From Clostridiales bacterium (lineage in GTDB: Bacteria > Bacillota > Clostridia > Oscillospirales > Acutalibacteraceae): a DNA stretch of 64,000 nt. The notes beneath the pieces were generated by a model that was not told the origin of the DNA, did no database searches, and saw only the letters and a list, made by a program, of their open reading frames with translations. Below, one piece after another: positions 1 through 8,474 of the stretch (position 1 is the first letter of the stretch; every line of letters starts with the position of its first letter). The stretch covers positions 1-64,000 of the forward strand of contig DXXG01000016.1 in NCBI GenBank assembly GCA_019416455.1, read 5' to 3'. A program made the position numbers and the translations under genes.

Positions 1-60
1 TGGTAGAGCAGGGGACTGAAAATCCCCGTGTCATTGGTTCGATTCCGATCGGAGGCACCA
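1..60 (+). tRNA. tRNA-Phe (GAA), 5' truncated by window edge
   Basis: The visible part runs from the D-arm to an encoded CCA end. The anticodon stem GGGGA/TCCCC encloses the loop CTGAAAA, so the anticodon is GAA. The T-arm ATTGG-TTCGATT-CCGAT and the acceptor 3' strand CGGAGGC follow. Only about the first 17 bases are missing, and they lie outside the window. Confidence 0.95.
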
Positions 61-62
61 TT

Positions 63-138
63 GCGGGAGTAGCTCATCTGGTAGAGCGCCACCTTGCCAA
101 GGTGGAGGTAGCGAGTTCGAGCCTCGTCTTCCGCTCCA
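63..138 (+). tRNA. tRNA-Gly (GCC)
   Basis: A complete 76-nt cloverleaf: acceptor GCGGGAG pairs with CTTCCGC (one G-U), the anticodon stem CCACC/GGTGG encloses TTGCCAA giving anticodon GCC, and CCA is encoded. It lies 2 nt after tRNA-Phe, so both are probably cut from one precursor. Confidence 0.97.
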
Positions 139-146
139 AGACGTGG

Positions 147-186
147 AAAAGACGCTTATTTTGCTCATAAAGTAAGCGTCTTTTCT
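147..186 (+). terminator. Rho-independent terminator after tRNA-Gly
   Basis: Perfect 12-bp inverted repeat AAAAGACGCTTA / TAAGCGTCTTTT around a 14-nt loop, ending in a T-run. It closes the Phe-Gly tRNA unit, so tRNA-Cys downstream is probably transcribed separately or by read-through. Confidence 0.8.
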
Positions 187-193
187 TCAAGAT

Positions 194-268
194 GGTGACA
201 TAGCCAAGCGGTAAGGCATGGGTCTGCAAAACCCTGATTCCCCGGTTCAAATCCGGGTGTCACCTCCA
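194..268 (+). tRNA. tRNA-Cys (GCA)
   Basis: A 75-nt cloverleaf: acceptor GGTGACA pairs perfectly with TGTCACC, the anticodon loop CTGCAAA gives anticodon GCA, the T-arm is CCCGG-TTCAAAT-CCGGG, the discriminator is T and CCA is encoded. Confidence 0.97.
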
Positions 269-306
269 AAAAGAACGCTTCTTTAGAGGAAGCGTTCTTT
301 TTTTGT
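268..306 (+). terminator. Terminator after tRNA-Cys
   Basis: Inverted repeat AAGAACGCTT / AAGCGTTCTT with a short loop followed by a run of T, directly after the CCA end of tRNA-Cys. Confidence 0.8.
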
Positions 307-324
307 TTAATTGACTTTATCAGC

Positions 325-371
325 GCAAAAAAGAACCGGTCGCCACAATCTCTGTGTTGACCGGTTCTTCT
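325..371 (-). terminator. Terminator of the metF-metH operon
   Basis: AAGAACCGGTC / GACCGGTTCTT inverted repeat; on the minus strand it is followed by a TTTTTT run. It lies just downstream of the metH stop codon and faces the plus-strand tRNA transcripts. Confidence 0.8.
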
Positions 372-383
372 TACTTATCTTAC

Positions 384-2768
384 TTATATAGATTCTGCCA
401 GCTCCGTGGCATAACGCACGGAAGCCATGGCATCTTTACCATAGAAATCCGCTCCAATGCTGTCAGCGTATTCCTGGGTGAGCACCGCACCGCCTACCAT
501 GACTTTTACGTGAGGCGTTTCCTTACGCAGCAGTTCGATGGTCTCTTTCATATTTACCACCGTGGTGGTCATCAAAGCGCTCAACCCAACCAGCTGGGCC
601 TTTTCCTTTTTGACCGCCTCCAGCACTGTTTCGGGAGGAACATCCTTTCCAAGATCGATGACATGGAATCCGTAGTTCTCCAAAAGCACTCTCACGATGT
701 TCTTGCCAATATCGTGAACGTCGCCTTTGACTGTGGCGATGACGATGGTCAAATGTCCTCGTTTGGTATCTTCCTCGCCTTTCAACTGGGACTTGATCAC
801 TTCAAAGGCAGCTTTTGCCGCTTCAGCGCTCATCAGGAGCTGGGGGAGGAAGAGGGTTTTCTTCTCGAAACGATCGCCTACCGCGTCCAGGGCGGGCACA
901 ATCTCCTCGTTGATGAGATCCAGCCCTGACTTGGTTTTTAGGCCTTCCTGGGCCGCCTGGTGGGCCGAATCCTTCAGTCCCTTCTCGATAGCTTCCCGCA
1001 GCGTGTAGGACGCAGCTGTGGAAGCAGCAGGAGCGGCTTGTTTTTCCTGACCATAGACAGCGATATAGTCCATGCAGTTTTCATCCCAGCCGCTCAGAGC
1101 ACAGTAAGAACGATAGGTGCGCATCATCTGCTCCGACTTGGGATTCATGATGGCAGCGTCCAACCCACGCTGAAGAGCCATCAGGAAAAAGGCCGAAGTG
1201 ATATTTTCCCTCTGAGGCAGCCCAAAAGAGATGTTGGACACTCCCAGGGATGTTTTCACTCCCAATTCCTTTCGGATACGTTCCAGGGCCTCCAGGGTCA
1301 CTAGAGCGGCATCCTGGCCTGCGCTTACTGCCATGGTAAGGGGATCGATGATGATATCGTGTCGGGGAATTCCGTAGGAGAGGGCTGTCTGCACGATCCG
1401 TCTGGCAGCCAAGAACCGTCCTTCTGCCGTCTCAGGGATCCCCTCCTCAGTGATGGTCAAGCCGATCACCACACCGCCGTACTTTTTAACCAAGGGGAAA
1501 ATTGCCTTCATGGACGAAGCCTTGGCCGTAACGGAATTCACTAAGGGTTTACCATTATACAGGCGCATAGCCCGCTCCATGGTCTTAGGATCCGCCGTGT
1601 CGATCTGCAAGGGCAGAGGGGAGACCCCTTGTAGCTCCTGAACGACTTCACACATCAAAGTAGGTTCATCAATCTCAGGAAGGCCTACATTCACGTCCAG
1701 CACATGGGCGCCCGCATCCTGCTGAGCGATTCCTTCCCGCAGCAGATAGGGGATATCGTGATCTCGAAGAGCCTGCTTGAATTTAGGTTTTCCTGTGGGA
1801 TTGATCCGCTCCCCAATGATCACGGGAGCCTTGCCAAATTCTACCCAACGCAGCCCGGAAGTGACAATGGTACGAGACGGAGCGGGAAGAGGCTGGCAGC
1901 GCAGCCCGGCACATGCAGCAGTCATCTTCTGGATGTGTTCCGGGGTTGTGCCACAGCATCCACCTACCACCCAGGCTCCTTCCCGGGCGATCTCACCCAT
2001 CCAACCAGCAAATTCATCAGGACTTATGTCATAACAGGTCTTTCCGTCACGCTCCACAGGCAGCCCTGCATTGGGATTTACCACAATGGGGAGCCTGGTA
2101 AGCTCTCGAAGCTTTGGCAGCAGTGCCGCCATTTGTTTGGGACCAAGCCCACAGTTGAACCCTATTGCGTCTGCCCCAAGTCCTTCCAGCACCGCGGCCG
2201 CTACCGCCAAATCACCGCCAGTGAGGAGCTTGCCGCTCTCGTCAAAGGTCATGGTGACGAACACGGGCAGGTCGGAACCCTCTTTGGCGGCGAGCAATGC
2301 CGCTTTCGCTTCATAGATATCGCTCATCGTCTCGATGAGGATGGCCTGAGCTCCAGCCATCACGCCTGCATGGACCATCTCTCCAAAGGCGGAGACAGCG
2401 TCCTCAAAAGCCAATTCTCCCATGGGACGCAGCAGCTTGCCCGTAGGCCCGATATCCAGGAACACAACGCCCTTTCCGCAGTCCGTCACAGCCTTCAAAG
2501 CGTTTTGAACGCCCGCTATCACAATCTCCTCCACAGAATAGCCGCTTCCTTCCAGCTTGAAACGATTGGCTCCGAAGGTATTGGTCTTTATGAAATCCGC
2601 TCCGGCATCAAGATAAGAACGGTGGATCTCCACCAGCTCCTCTTGATGGGAAAGGTTCCAAAGCTCCGGTAGTTCTCCGGGCTGCAATCCTTTTGACTGC
2701 AAAATGGTGCCCATGGCGCCGTCAAAATAGCAAAGCTTACCGCCCAGCATACTCAGTACATGACTCAT
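384..2768 (-). CDS. metH: Cobalamin-dependent methionine synthase MetH, without activation domain
   Basis: Transfers a methyl group from 5-methyl-tetrahydrofolate through B12 to homocysteine. About 794 aa. The homocysteine-binding domain comes first (FDGAMGT near residue 18; zinc cysteines in GFNCG near 206 and GGCCGT near 271). A pterin-binding domain follows (GERINPTG near 320). The C-terminal part is a cobalamin cap and B12 domain with the base-off motif GDVHDIGKN near 685. The SAM-binding reactivation domain of full-length MetH is absent; it is supplied by the gene immediately upstream. Its ATG at 2774 overlaps the previous stop as ATGA, but a GGAGG site spaced 7 nt favours the ATG at 2768. 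Last gene of metF-activase-metH. Confidence 0.93.
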   Translation of the reverse strand: MSHVLSMLGGKLCYFDGAMGTILQSKGLQPGELPELWNLSHQEELVEIHRSYLDAGADFIKTNTFGANRFKLEGSGYSVEEIVIAGVQNALKAVTDCGKGVVFLDIGPTGKLLRPMGELAFEDAVSAFGEMVHAGVMAGAQAILIETMSDIYEAKAALLAAKEGSDLPVFVTMTFDESGKLLTGGDLAVAAAVLEGLGADAIGFNCGLGPKQMAALLPKLRELTRLPIVVNPNAGLPVERDGKTCYDISPDEFAGWMGEIAREGAWVVGGCCGTTPEHIQKMTAACAGLRCQPLPAPSRTIVTSGLRWVEFGKAPVIIGERINPTGKPKFKQALRDHDIPYLLREGIAQQDAGAHVLDVNVGLPEIDEPTLMCEVVQELQGVSPLPLQIDTADPKTMERAMRLYNGKPLVNSVTAKASSMKAIFPLVKKYGGVVIGLTITEEGIPETAEGRFLAARRIVQTALSYGIPRHDIIIDPLTMAVSAGQDAALVTLEALERIRKELGVKTSLGVSNISFGLPQRENITSAFFLMALQRGLDAAIMNPKSEQMMRTYRSYCALSGWDENCMDYIAVYGQEKQAAPAASTAASYTLREAIEKGLKDSAHQAAQEGLKTKSGLDLINEEIVPALDAVGDRFEKKTLFLPQLLMSAEAAKAAFEVIKSQLKGEEDTKRGHLTIVIATVKGDVHDIGKNIVRVLLENYGFHVIDLGKDVPPETVLEAVKKEKAQLVGLSALMTTTVVNMKETIELLRKETPHVKVMVGGAVLTQEYADSIGADFYGKDAMASVRYATELAESI

Positions 2769-2770
2769 GC

Positions 2771-3430
2771 TCATTCCTCCTTTGTACGCGTCTCATTTTC
2801 TTCTCCCTTGCGGAAAGGACAATTTTTCGCTGAACAGCTCATACATTTGCCCACATGGCAGAGAGAGGGATCTTTAGAAAGCCCCACCACACCTGTAATA
2901 GATTTCATGGGGAGCATTAAAAAGGTGTCCGTTAAAGTGACGCCGATCTTTTTCGAGACTTGGAGAGCGTCAAATAAAAAACGTTGGCTGGAAAGGGGAA
3001 GATCCCCATAACCTGGGCTGTATCTGGGACGCAGGAACAGCCCTTTTTCCTTCGCGTACTCCTCCAGATCTTCTTGGGCCCGGTCAGCTTGTTCCTCGGT
3101 GTAAACAGCAGCGCAAGCCTGCAATACCGGCACCAGCGACATCTCTACCAGCTCATACCGCCTAATAAGGGCATCCACTCCTGGTCCCAGGGTAAAAGCC
3201 ACCAGGAACGCTTCCTGGCAGCCTTTCAAGTGGGCGGCCAGCGTTTTGCTGGGAAGATAAGTCCCGCCGATCACAGCGCCATCATCCTTTACAGAAAGGG
3301 AGAACTTTCCCGACACATACCGTGGCGTGGCCGCCTGTATCAGTTCTTTTTCCGCCCGGACAATCAACTGGTCCAGCTGAGGATCGCTGTTTCCAGCCCC
3401 CAGATAACGGAGGATCTCTTTTTTATCCAT
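2771..3430 (-). CDS. Stand-alone methionine synthase (B12-dependent) activation-domain protein
   Basis: 219 aa. It matches the C-terminal AdoMet-binding reactivation domain of MetH, which reductively methylates inactive cob(II)alamin. The signature R-x-SPGYGD is present near residues 134-141 (RYSPGYGDLPL). A cysteine-rich tail CMSCSAKNCPF near residue 200 could bind a metal or cluster; that is inference. It sits between metF and metH with a 4-bp overlap into metH, so the two polypeptides are probably made in equal amounts and work as a split enzyme. Related split systems are common in Clostridia. Confidence 0.88.
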   Translation of the reverse strand: MDKKEILRYLGAGNSDPQLDQLIVRAEKELIQAATPRYVSGKFSLSVKDDGAVIGGTYLPSKTLAAHLKGCQEAFLVAFTLGPGVDALIRRYELVEMSLVPVLQACAAVYTEEQADRAQEDLEEYAKEKGLFLRPRYSPGYGDLPLSSQRFLFDALQVSKKIGVTLTDTFLMLPMKSITGVVGLSKDPSLCHVGKCMSCSAKNCPFRKGEENETRTKEE

Positions 3431-3436
3431 AGACGA

Positions 3437-4300
3437 TCACCGCAGGATATGGCTCAGGTTTTCCATGATTTTCGCCGCGGTCTTGGGGCGGTTCATGGTG
3501 TACAGATGGATGTATTTTACACCGTTGGCGATCAGATCGATGATCTGGTCTGTTGCGTAGGCAATGCCGGCCTGCTCCATGGCCAGAGGATCGTCAGAGA
3601 ACTTGTCCGCGATGGCCTTGAACCGGGGCGGCAGCATGGAACCGGAAAGTTCGCAGCTGCGCTTGATCTGCTTGGCGTTGATCACCGGCATAATGCCCGG
3701 GATAACTGGCACGTTGATGCCAACCGCCAATACGCGATACAGGAAGTTGTAATAGACGTTGTTGTCAAAGAACATCTGGGTGGTGAGAAAATCACACCCG
3801 GCATCCACTTTTTCTTTCAAAAAGGCAATGTCGTCTTCCTTGTGCTCACACTCCACATGTCCCTCAGGATAGCAAGCGGCGCCCACACAGAAATCTCCCT
3901 GAGCCTTGATGTCCTGGATTAGCTGGATCGCATAGGTATAGGGGCCCGGAACATAGTCCTTGGGAAGATCACCCCGAAGTGCCAGGATATTTTCAATGCC
4001 CCGCTGTTTCATCTCTTCTAAGCGATGCTGCACATCTTCCTTGGTGGAGTCGCAGCAGGTGAGATGGGCCAGCGCGGGGATGTTATGGGTGTTCTGTATG
4101 TAGGAAGCGACTTCCACCGTCTTTTTTGAGGTGCTCCCGCCAGCCCCATAGGTGACACTGATAAAATCCGGTCCCAAGGCCTGGATAGAGTCTACGGTCT
4201 CAAAAATACCGCTGAATTGGATGTCTTTTTTGGGCGGAAAAATCTCACAGGAAAAAGTTACTTTCTTGTCGTTCCTGTGAAGAAGCTCCTTGATTTTCAT
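3437..4300 (-). CDS. metF: Methylenetetrahydrofolate reductase
   Basis: 287 aa, the usual length for bacterial MetF. Reduces 5,10-methylene-THF to 5-methyl-THF with FAD, feeding methyl groups to MetH two genes downstream. Family features are the N-terminal FSCEIFPPK with the catalytic Glu, SVTYGAGGS, ALRGDLP and the TQMFFDN segment near residue 172, all forming a TIM barrel. First gene of the operon; the start has an AAAGGTG site. Its promoter must lie in the AT-rich 4301-4439 gap shared with the divergent cwlD; I saw no S-box or T-box riboswitch there. Confidence 0.95.
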   Translation of the reverse strand: MKIKELLHRNDKKVTFSCEIFPPKKDIQFSGIFETVDSIQALGPDFISVTYGAGGSTSKKTVEVASYIQNTHNIPALAHLTCCDSTKEDVQHRLEEMKQRGIENILALRGDLPKDYVPGPYTYAIQLIQDIKAQGDFCVGAACYPEGHVECEHKEDDIAFLKEKVDAGCDFLTTQMFFDNNVYYNFLYRVLAVGINVPVIPGIMPVINAKQIKRSCELSGSMLPPRFKAIADKFSDDPLAMEQAGIAYATDQIIDLIANGVKYIHLYTMNRPKTAAKIMENLSHILR

Positions 4301-4439
4301 GATAGATCACACCTTTCTGGATGACCGGTCTCTTTCTTTATAAAAATGTATTTTATTATTTTATCATGTAACGAAATAATTGAAAAGAGAATACCCGAAA
4401 AACTTTCCTCATATTCCTACTGTGACAAGGGGGGATCCC

Positions 4440-5159
4440 ATGAAGCGAAAACTGTTTTTCTGGGTGTTGTTCTGCGCTTCTTTAGTGCTTTTCTGCGCCC
4501 AGACCATGGAAGCATTTGGTGTGGTGGCATTTCACGCGGAATTCTTTGAGAAAAAAGGCACCATTGTCATTGACGCGGGCCATGGAGGGGAAGATGGCGG
4601 AGCGGTAGGGGTAAACGGTCTGGTGGAAAAAGATATCAACCTGGCTATCGCGTTGGCTCTTGCAGAGGACCTGAAAGCAAATAATTTCGACGTGGTGTTA
4701 GTTCGAGATGGAGATTACTCTGTGGGGGATCAGAGTCTTTCCACTGTGGCGGAACGAAAACGCTCCGATACAAAGCGCAGAGTCAGCCTGGTAGAAGAAA
4801 CTGGCGACTGCCTTTTGGTGAGTATCCATCAAAACCAGTTTTCCCAAAGTCAATACAGCGGCGCCCAAATGTTCTATTCCCCCAACAATGAGGAAAGCGC
4901 TCAGCTGGCGGAGTGTATCCGTCAAAGCGTTGTTAACTCTCTCCAACCCGAAAATACCCGGCAGAATAAAGAGGCAGGGGAGGAGATCTATTTGCTGACC
5001 CATTGCCAAGTCCCGGCAGTCCTGGTGGAATGCGGTTTCCTGTCCAATCCCCGGGAAGCAGAACTTTTGGGACAGGAAACCTATCAAAACGATATGGCAG
5101 CCGCTATCTACAACGGGATCATCGACTTTTTGGAACAAAGGGAAGATGAGCCCGCATAA
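4440..5159 (+). CDS. cwlD: N-acetylmuramoyl-L-alanine amidase, CwlD-like
   Basis: 239 aa from the ATG at 4440, which has AAGGGGGG upstream; an upstream in-frame ATG at 4380 lacks a clear site. An N-terminal hydrophobic segment (residues 5-28) anchors or exports it. The Amidase_3 domain has the zinc ligands and catalytic residues: VIDAGHGGEDGGA, the Glu in EKDINL, SIHQN and LVECGFLSN. In spore-formers CwlD cleaves the peptide side chain of muramic acid as the first step of muramic-delta-lactam formation in cortex. The assignment to CwlD rather than another Amidase_3 protein rests on size and spore-former context. Confidence 0.8.
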   Translation: MKRKLFFWVLFCASLVLFCAQTMEAFGVVAFHAEFFEKKGTIVIDAGHGGEDGGAVGVNGLVEKDINLAIALALAEDLKANNFDVVLVRDGDYSVGDQSLSTVAERKRSDTKRRVSLVEETGDCLLVSIHQNQFSQSQYSGAQMFYSPNNEESAQLAECIRQSVVNSLQPENTRQNKEAGEEIYLLTHCQVPAVLVECGFLSNPREAELLGQETYQNDMAAAIYNGIIDFLEQREDEPA

Positions 5160-5240
5160 AGTATTTTTCTCCTTCCGGATCTGTGATATAATAGCTGTAG
5201 AACATTATGAAAAACCTTAGACCAGACAGGAGACAATAGC

Positions 5241-6611
5241 ATGGCAGGAAAAAGCAAGTTGATCTACCAGTGCAGGGAATGCGGCTTCGAGTCCGCCAAG
5301 TGGATGGGGAAGTGCCCCAGCTGCGGGGAATGGAACTCCTTTGAAGAAGCCATCAAAGAACCTGTGACACCGGTAAAAAAAGCAGGCATCGGCGGAGGTA
5401 GACTATCTCGCCCCACTCCTATCAATGAGATCAGCACCCAGGAGGAGGCCCGCTATCACACAGGTCTTTCCGAGCTGGACCGGGTGCTGGGTGGCGGCAT
5501 TGTCAAAGGCTCCCTGATCCTTATCAGCGGCGACCCGGGCATTGGCAAATCCACCATGCTGCTCCAGATCTGCGAAACCCTAGGCCAAACGCTGCGCATC
5601 CTGTATGTGTCCGGGGAAGAATCCGCCCGTCAGATCAAGCTACGGGCATCCCGCCTAGGCGTGGAAAGCTCCAATCTGCTGATCCTCACGGAAACAGATG
5701 TTCAGTATGTGGTGGAAGAGATCCAAAGTGAACGCCCTGACCTGGTGATGATCGACTCCATCCAGACCATGAACCACACCGATCTGAATTCGTCCCCAGG
5801 CAGTGTCACCCAAGTTCGGGAGTGCACCAATGCCATGATGCGCTGCGCCAAATCTTTGGATATTCCCATCATTGTGGTGGGACACGTCAATAAGGACGGA
5901 GCTATCGCCGGTCCGAAAGTGCTGGAACATATTGTGGATGCTGTGCTTTATTTTGAGGGCGATCGGCAGATGACTTATCGGATCCTGCGGGCTGTGAAAA
6001 ACCGCTACGGCTCCACCAATGAGATCGGCGTGTTCGATATGGGGGAGAATGGGCTGCATCAGGTGGAAAACCCCTCTCAGGCAATGCTCTCCGGCCGTCC
6101 CAAGGACGTTTCCGGCACCTGTGTCACTGCGGTGATGGAAGGCACTCGGCCTATTTTGGCGGAGATCCAGGGCTTGGCCACCACTTCCGGTTATGGCAAT
6201 CCCCGGCGCATGTCCACTGGTTTCGACTATAACCGCATGGCGTTGATCCTGGCGGTTTTGGAGAAACGGGCAGGATATTATTTCTCCAACCTGGACGCCT
6301 ATTTAAATGTGGTAGGTGGGCTTAGATTGGACGAGCCCTCCGTGGATCTGGCCGTTGCCATGTCCTTGATCTCCAGCTTGAAAGATACACCCATCCGGGA
6401 AGATACAGTGGTGTTTGGGGAGATTGGCCTGGCAGGAGAGCTGCGCAGTGTCAGCCACAGCGATCTGCGTATCGGGGAAGCGGCTCGCTTGGGCTTTACC
6501 CGTTGTGTGCTGCCGTACCATGGCTTGAAAGGATTGAATTCCGCGCGAATGCAGGAAATGGAGATTATAGGGGCGAAAAACATCCGAGAAGCCTTTGAGG
6601 CCGCTACATGA
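5241..6611 (+). CDS. radA: DNA repair protein RadA/Sms
   Basis: 456 aa, standard length. An N-terminal C4 zinc finger (CRECGFES...CPSCGEW), a RecA-like ATPase with Walker A GDPGIGKST near residue 94, the RadA-specific KNRYGS motif near 254 and a C-terminal Lon-protease-like domain (GGLRLDEPSVDLAVAMSL). RadA promotes branch migration of recombination intermediates. The start has an AGGAGA site, and a TATAAT -10 box with a weak -35 lies at 5187-5192. The stop overlaps the next start as ATGA. Confidence 0.97.
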   Translation: MAGKSKLIYQCRECGFESAKWMGKCPSCGEWNSFEEAIKEPVTPVKKAGIGGGRLSRPTPINEISTQEEARYHTGLSELDRVLGGGIVKGSLILISGDPGIGKSTMLLQICETLGQTLRILYVSGEESARQIKLRASRLGVESSNLLILTETDVQYVVEEIQSERPDLVMIDSIQTMNHTDLNSSPGSVTQVRECTNAMMRCAKSLDIPIIVVGHVNKDGAIAGPKVLEHIVDAVLYFEGDRQMTYRILRAVKNRYGSTNEIGVFDMGENGLHQVENPSQAMLSGRPKDVSGTCVTAVMEGTRPILAEIQGLATTSGYGNPRRMSTGFDYNRMALILAVLEKRAGYYFSNLDAYLNVVGGLRLDEPSVDLAVAMSLISSLKDTPIREDTVVFGEIGLAGELRSVSHSDLRIGEAARLGFTRCVLPYHGLKGLNSARMQEMEIIGAKNIREAFEAAT

Positions 6612-7357
6612 ATGGATTCCTGCGCCATCCCCGGCTGCCAGAGAAACTAGTATCTTTGGCCTTGATTTCCGGGGAATACCCCTGGTTAAAAGACGCGTTA
6701 AAGCAGCGGGGGATCCAATCCCTCACAACTGTGGCTGACCATCGGCTTCCAGAACCTGTACAGTTCCATCCCGATCTGCAAGTGTGTCCCTTTTTGTTTG
6801 AACAAATGTTCGTTTTAAAAAGAAATAGTCTAAGGGAGTCTCTCACCACACTGGGATTTCATGTGACAAAGACTATGGCGGAACCAACGCCGCAATATCC
6901 TGGAGACGTATTGTGCGGTGGATTCCTGTGGGGAGAACGTTTGATTGGAAACCCTAAGGGAATCGATCAATCCATCCAGGAAGCAGCCCATGATCTTGGC
7001 CTGAAGCCATTGTGGGTGCGTCAAGGCTATACAGCTTGCTCCACAGCTTTAGTGGACGAGCGTTCTGCCATCACAGCAGACCAAGGCCTTGCACGTGAAT
7101 TGATGAATAACGGTTTTGAAGTGCTGGTGATCCGTCCAGGATATATCCAGTTGCCCGGTTACGATACAGGTTTTCTAGGCGGCTGCTGCGGAAAACTGGG
7201 ACCAAATGAATTGGCGTTTACAGGTGAGCTTTCCAACCATCCTGATGGAGAGCGTATCAAAGCGTTTTTAGAGAAACAGGGTGTTACAGCCATTGAATTG
7301 AAAAAAGGCCCTCTGGTAGACGTAGGCGGCATACTGCCGTTGCTGGAAAGGCATTGA
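6608..7357 (+). CDS. DUF6873 family GME-fold protein, function unknown
   Basis: 249 aa. It resembles the clostridial DUF6873 family, assigned to the guanidino-group-modifying-enzyme fold (the fold of arginine deiminase and DDAH). Visible conserved-looking stretches are CPFLFEQMFVLKRN near residue 55, GYTACSTALVDERSAIT near 138, and GGCCGKLGPNELAFTGEL near 194 followed by a possible histidine in SNHPDG. I cannot identify a catalytic triad with confidence. The ATG overlaps the radA stop by 4 bp, so it is translationally coupled to radA, an unexplained pairing. The family name is from memory; no enzymatic role is claimed. Confidence 0.6.
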   Translation: MNGFLRHPRLPEKLVSLALISGEYPWLKDALKQRGIQSLTTVADHRLPEPVQFHPDLQVCPFLFEQMFVLKRNSLRESLTTLGFHVTKTMAEPTPQYPGDVLCGGFLWGERLIGNPKGIDQSIQEAAHDLGLKPLWVRQGYTACSTALVDERSAITADQGLARELMNNGFEVLVIRPGYIQLPGYDTGFLGGCCGKLGPNELAFTGELSNHPDGERIKAFLEKQGVTAIELKKGPLVDVGGILPLLERH

Positions 7358-7388
7358 GCCAAAAGGGGGCCTGAAAAAGAAAACACTT

Positions 7389-7418
7389 AATTATACAAAA
7401 TTAATATTTTGTATAATT
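7389..7418. repeat. 30-bp perfect palindrome with dif-like geometry, upstream of a xer gene
   Basis: Two 11-bp arms, ATTATACAAAA (7390-7400) and TTTTGTATAAT (7407-7417), flank a 6-bp centre TTAATA, giving 11+6+11 as in Xer dif sites; one further base pair matches on each side. The right arm agrees with the E. coli XerD arm TTATGTTAAAT at 8 of 11 positions by eye. It ends one base before the GGGGGAGGAG ribosome binding site of the xer gene. Alternatives are an autoregulatory operator or an RNA hairpin; there is no T-run to make it a standard terminator. Confidence 0.55.
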
Positions 7419-7442
7419 TGGGGGAGGAGAAAAAGCGTTTTT

Positions 7443-8462
7443 ATGAGTTTTTCCATTAAAGACGAAATGCCGGAGATCGTCCAGCAGTACGCTATGTACC
7501 TGCGGAATATTCGCGGGCTTTCCGCGAAAACAGTTGATGAGTATTGCATGGACCTGCGAACGTTTTTCCGGTTTTTAAGAAGCCGTGACTTAAAGGACAC
7601 GCCTTTAGACGAGATCCTTGTGATGGACGTCACTCTGGATGAGATCCGTCAGATCAAAACTTACGATATATTCGAGTTTATGAATTTCGTTGCCGACGAG
7701 CGCAACAACATGAGTTCCACTCGACAGCGGAAATCATCCTCGCTGAAATCCTTTTTTAAATACCTGACTGTCCACGAAAAGCTGCTGGATGAAAATCCCA
7801 CTGAGAACCTGACTCCTCCCAAAAAGAAAAAGGCTCTACCCCATTTCCTTTCACTCGAACAAAGTATCGAACTTCTGTCAGCGGTAGAGGGCTCTGATGC
7901 CGAACGCGACCGGTGTATCCTCACATTGTTCCTCAACTGTGGCATGCGTCTATCAGAACTGGTATCCATCAACCTCACCGACGTGATCCATAATAACTCC
8001 ACGCTGCGGATCCTGGGCAAGGGTAACAAGGAACGGATCGTTTACCTGAATCAAGCATGTTTAGAGGCAATCGATCATTACTTGGTGGTCCGTCCCAAAG
8101 ATGATGTGAAAGACCGCAACGCCTTATTCCTCAGTAACCGGGGTACTAGGATCAGCCCCAAAACCGTGCAGTACATTGTCAAAAAATACCTGGAGAAAAT
8201 CGGTTTAGGCGGTCCCGGGTATTCGGTCCACAAGCTGCGCCACACAGCTGCCACATTGATGTACCGCTATGGCAACGTAGATATTCGTGTGCTTCAGGAC
8301 ATCCTAGGACATGCCAATCTTGGCACCACAGAGATCTATACTCACACGTCCAGCACCCAAATGGAGGAAGCTATCAATGCCAACCCTTTGGCCAAGGTAA
8401 CAGACCGAAAAACAAGACCTGCTAAGAAACGATCCTCTGATGATGAGGAGGATGACGAGTAA
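7443..8462 (+). CDS. Tyrosine recombinase of the Xer family
   Basis: 339 aa, about 40 longer than classical XerC/XerD. The N-terminal SAM-like core-binding domain carries an insert near residues 55-75 (ILVMDVTLDEIRQIKTYDI). The C-terminal catalytic domain has all expected residues: Arg in NCGMRLSEL near 178, Lys in GKGNKER near 207, HKLRH near 267, LGHAN near 291 and Tyr in EIYTHTS near 300. The C-terminus is a charged tail rich in Lys then Asp/Glu. It lies 25 bp after a dif-like palindrome, as xerS and xerH lie next to their own sites. A second Xer protein is encoded 1.1 kb downstream on the other strand, so this one could be XerC, a single-recombinase type, or a local-site enzyme. Confidence 0.88.
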   Translation: MSFSIKDEMPEIVQQYAMYLRNIRGLSAKTVDEYCMDLRTFFRFLRSRDLKDTPLDEILVMDVTLDEIRQIKTYDIFEFMNFVADERNNMSSTRQRKSSSLKSFFKYLTVHEKLLDENPTENLTPPKKKKALPHFLSLEQSIELLSAVEGSDAERDRCILTLFLNCGMRLSELVSINLTDVIHNNSTLRILGKGNKERIVYLNQACLEAIDHYLVVRPKDDVKDRNALFLSNRGTRISPKTVQYIVKKYLEKIGLGGPGYSVHKLRHTAATLMYRYGNVDIRVLQDILGHANLGTTEIYTHTSSTQMEEAINANPLAKVTDRKTRPAKKRSSDDEEDDE

Positions 8463-8474
8463 CTGCAACCAAAA

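Noticed and set aside
1704..2672. A 322-codon plus-strand frame inside metH
   Set aside because: Antisense shadow of a strongly conserved gene; no family resemblance.
4301..4439. Possible SAM or T-box riboswitch before metF
   Set aside because: The 139-bp gap lacks the conserved cores of these classes and is shared with the divergent cwlD promoter.
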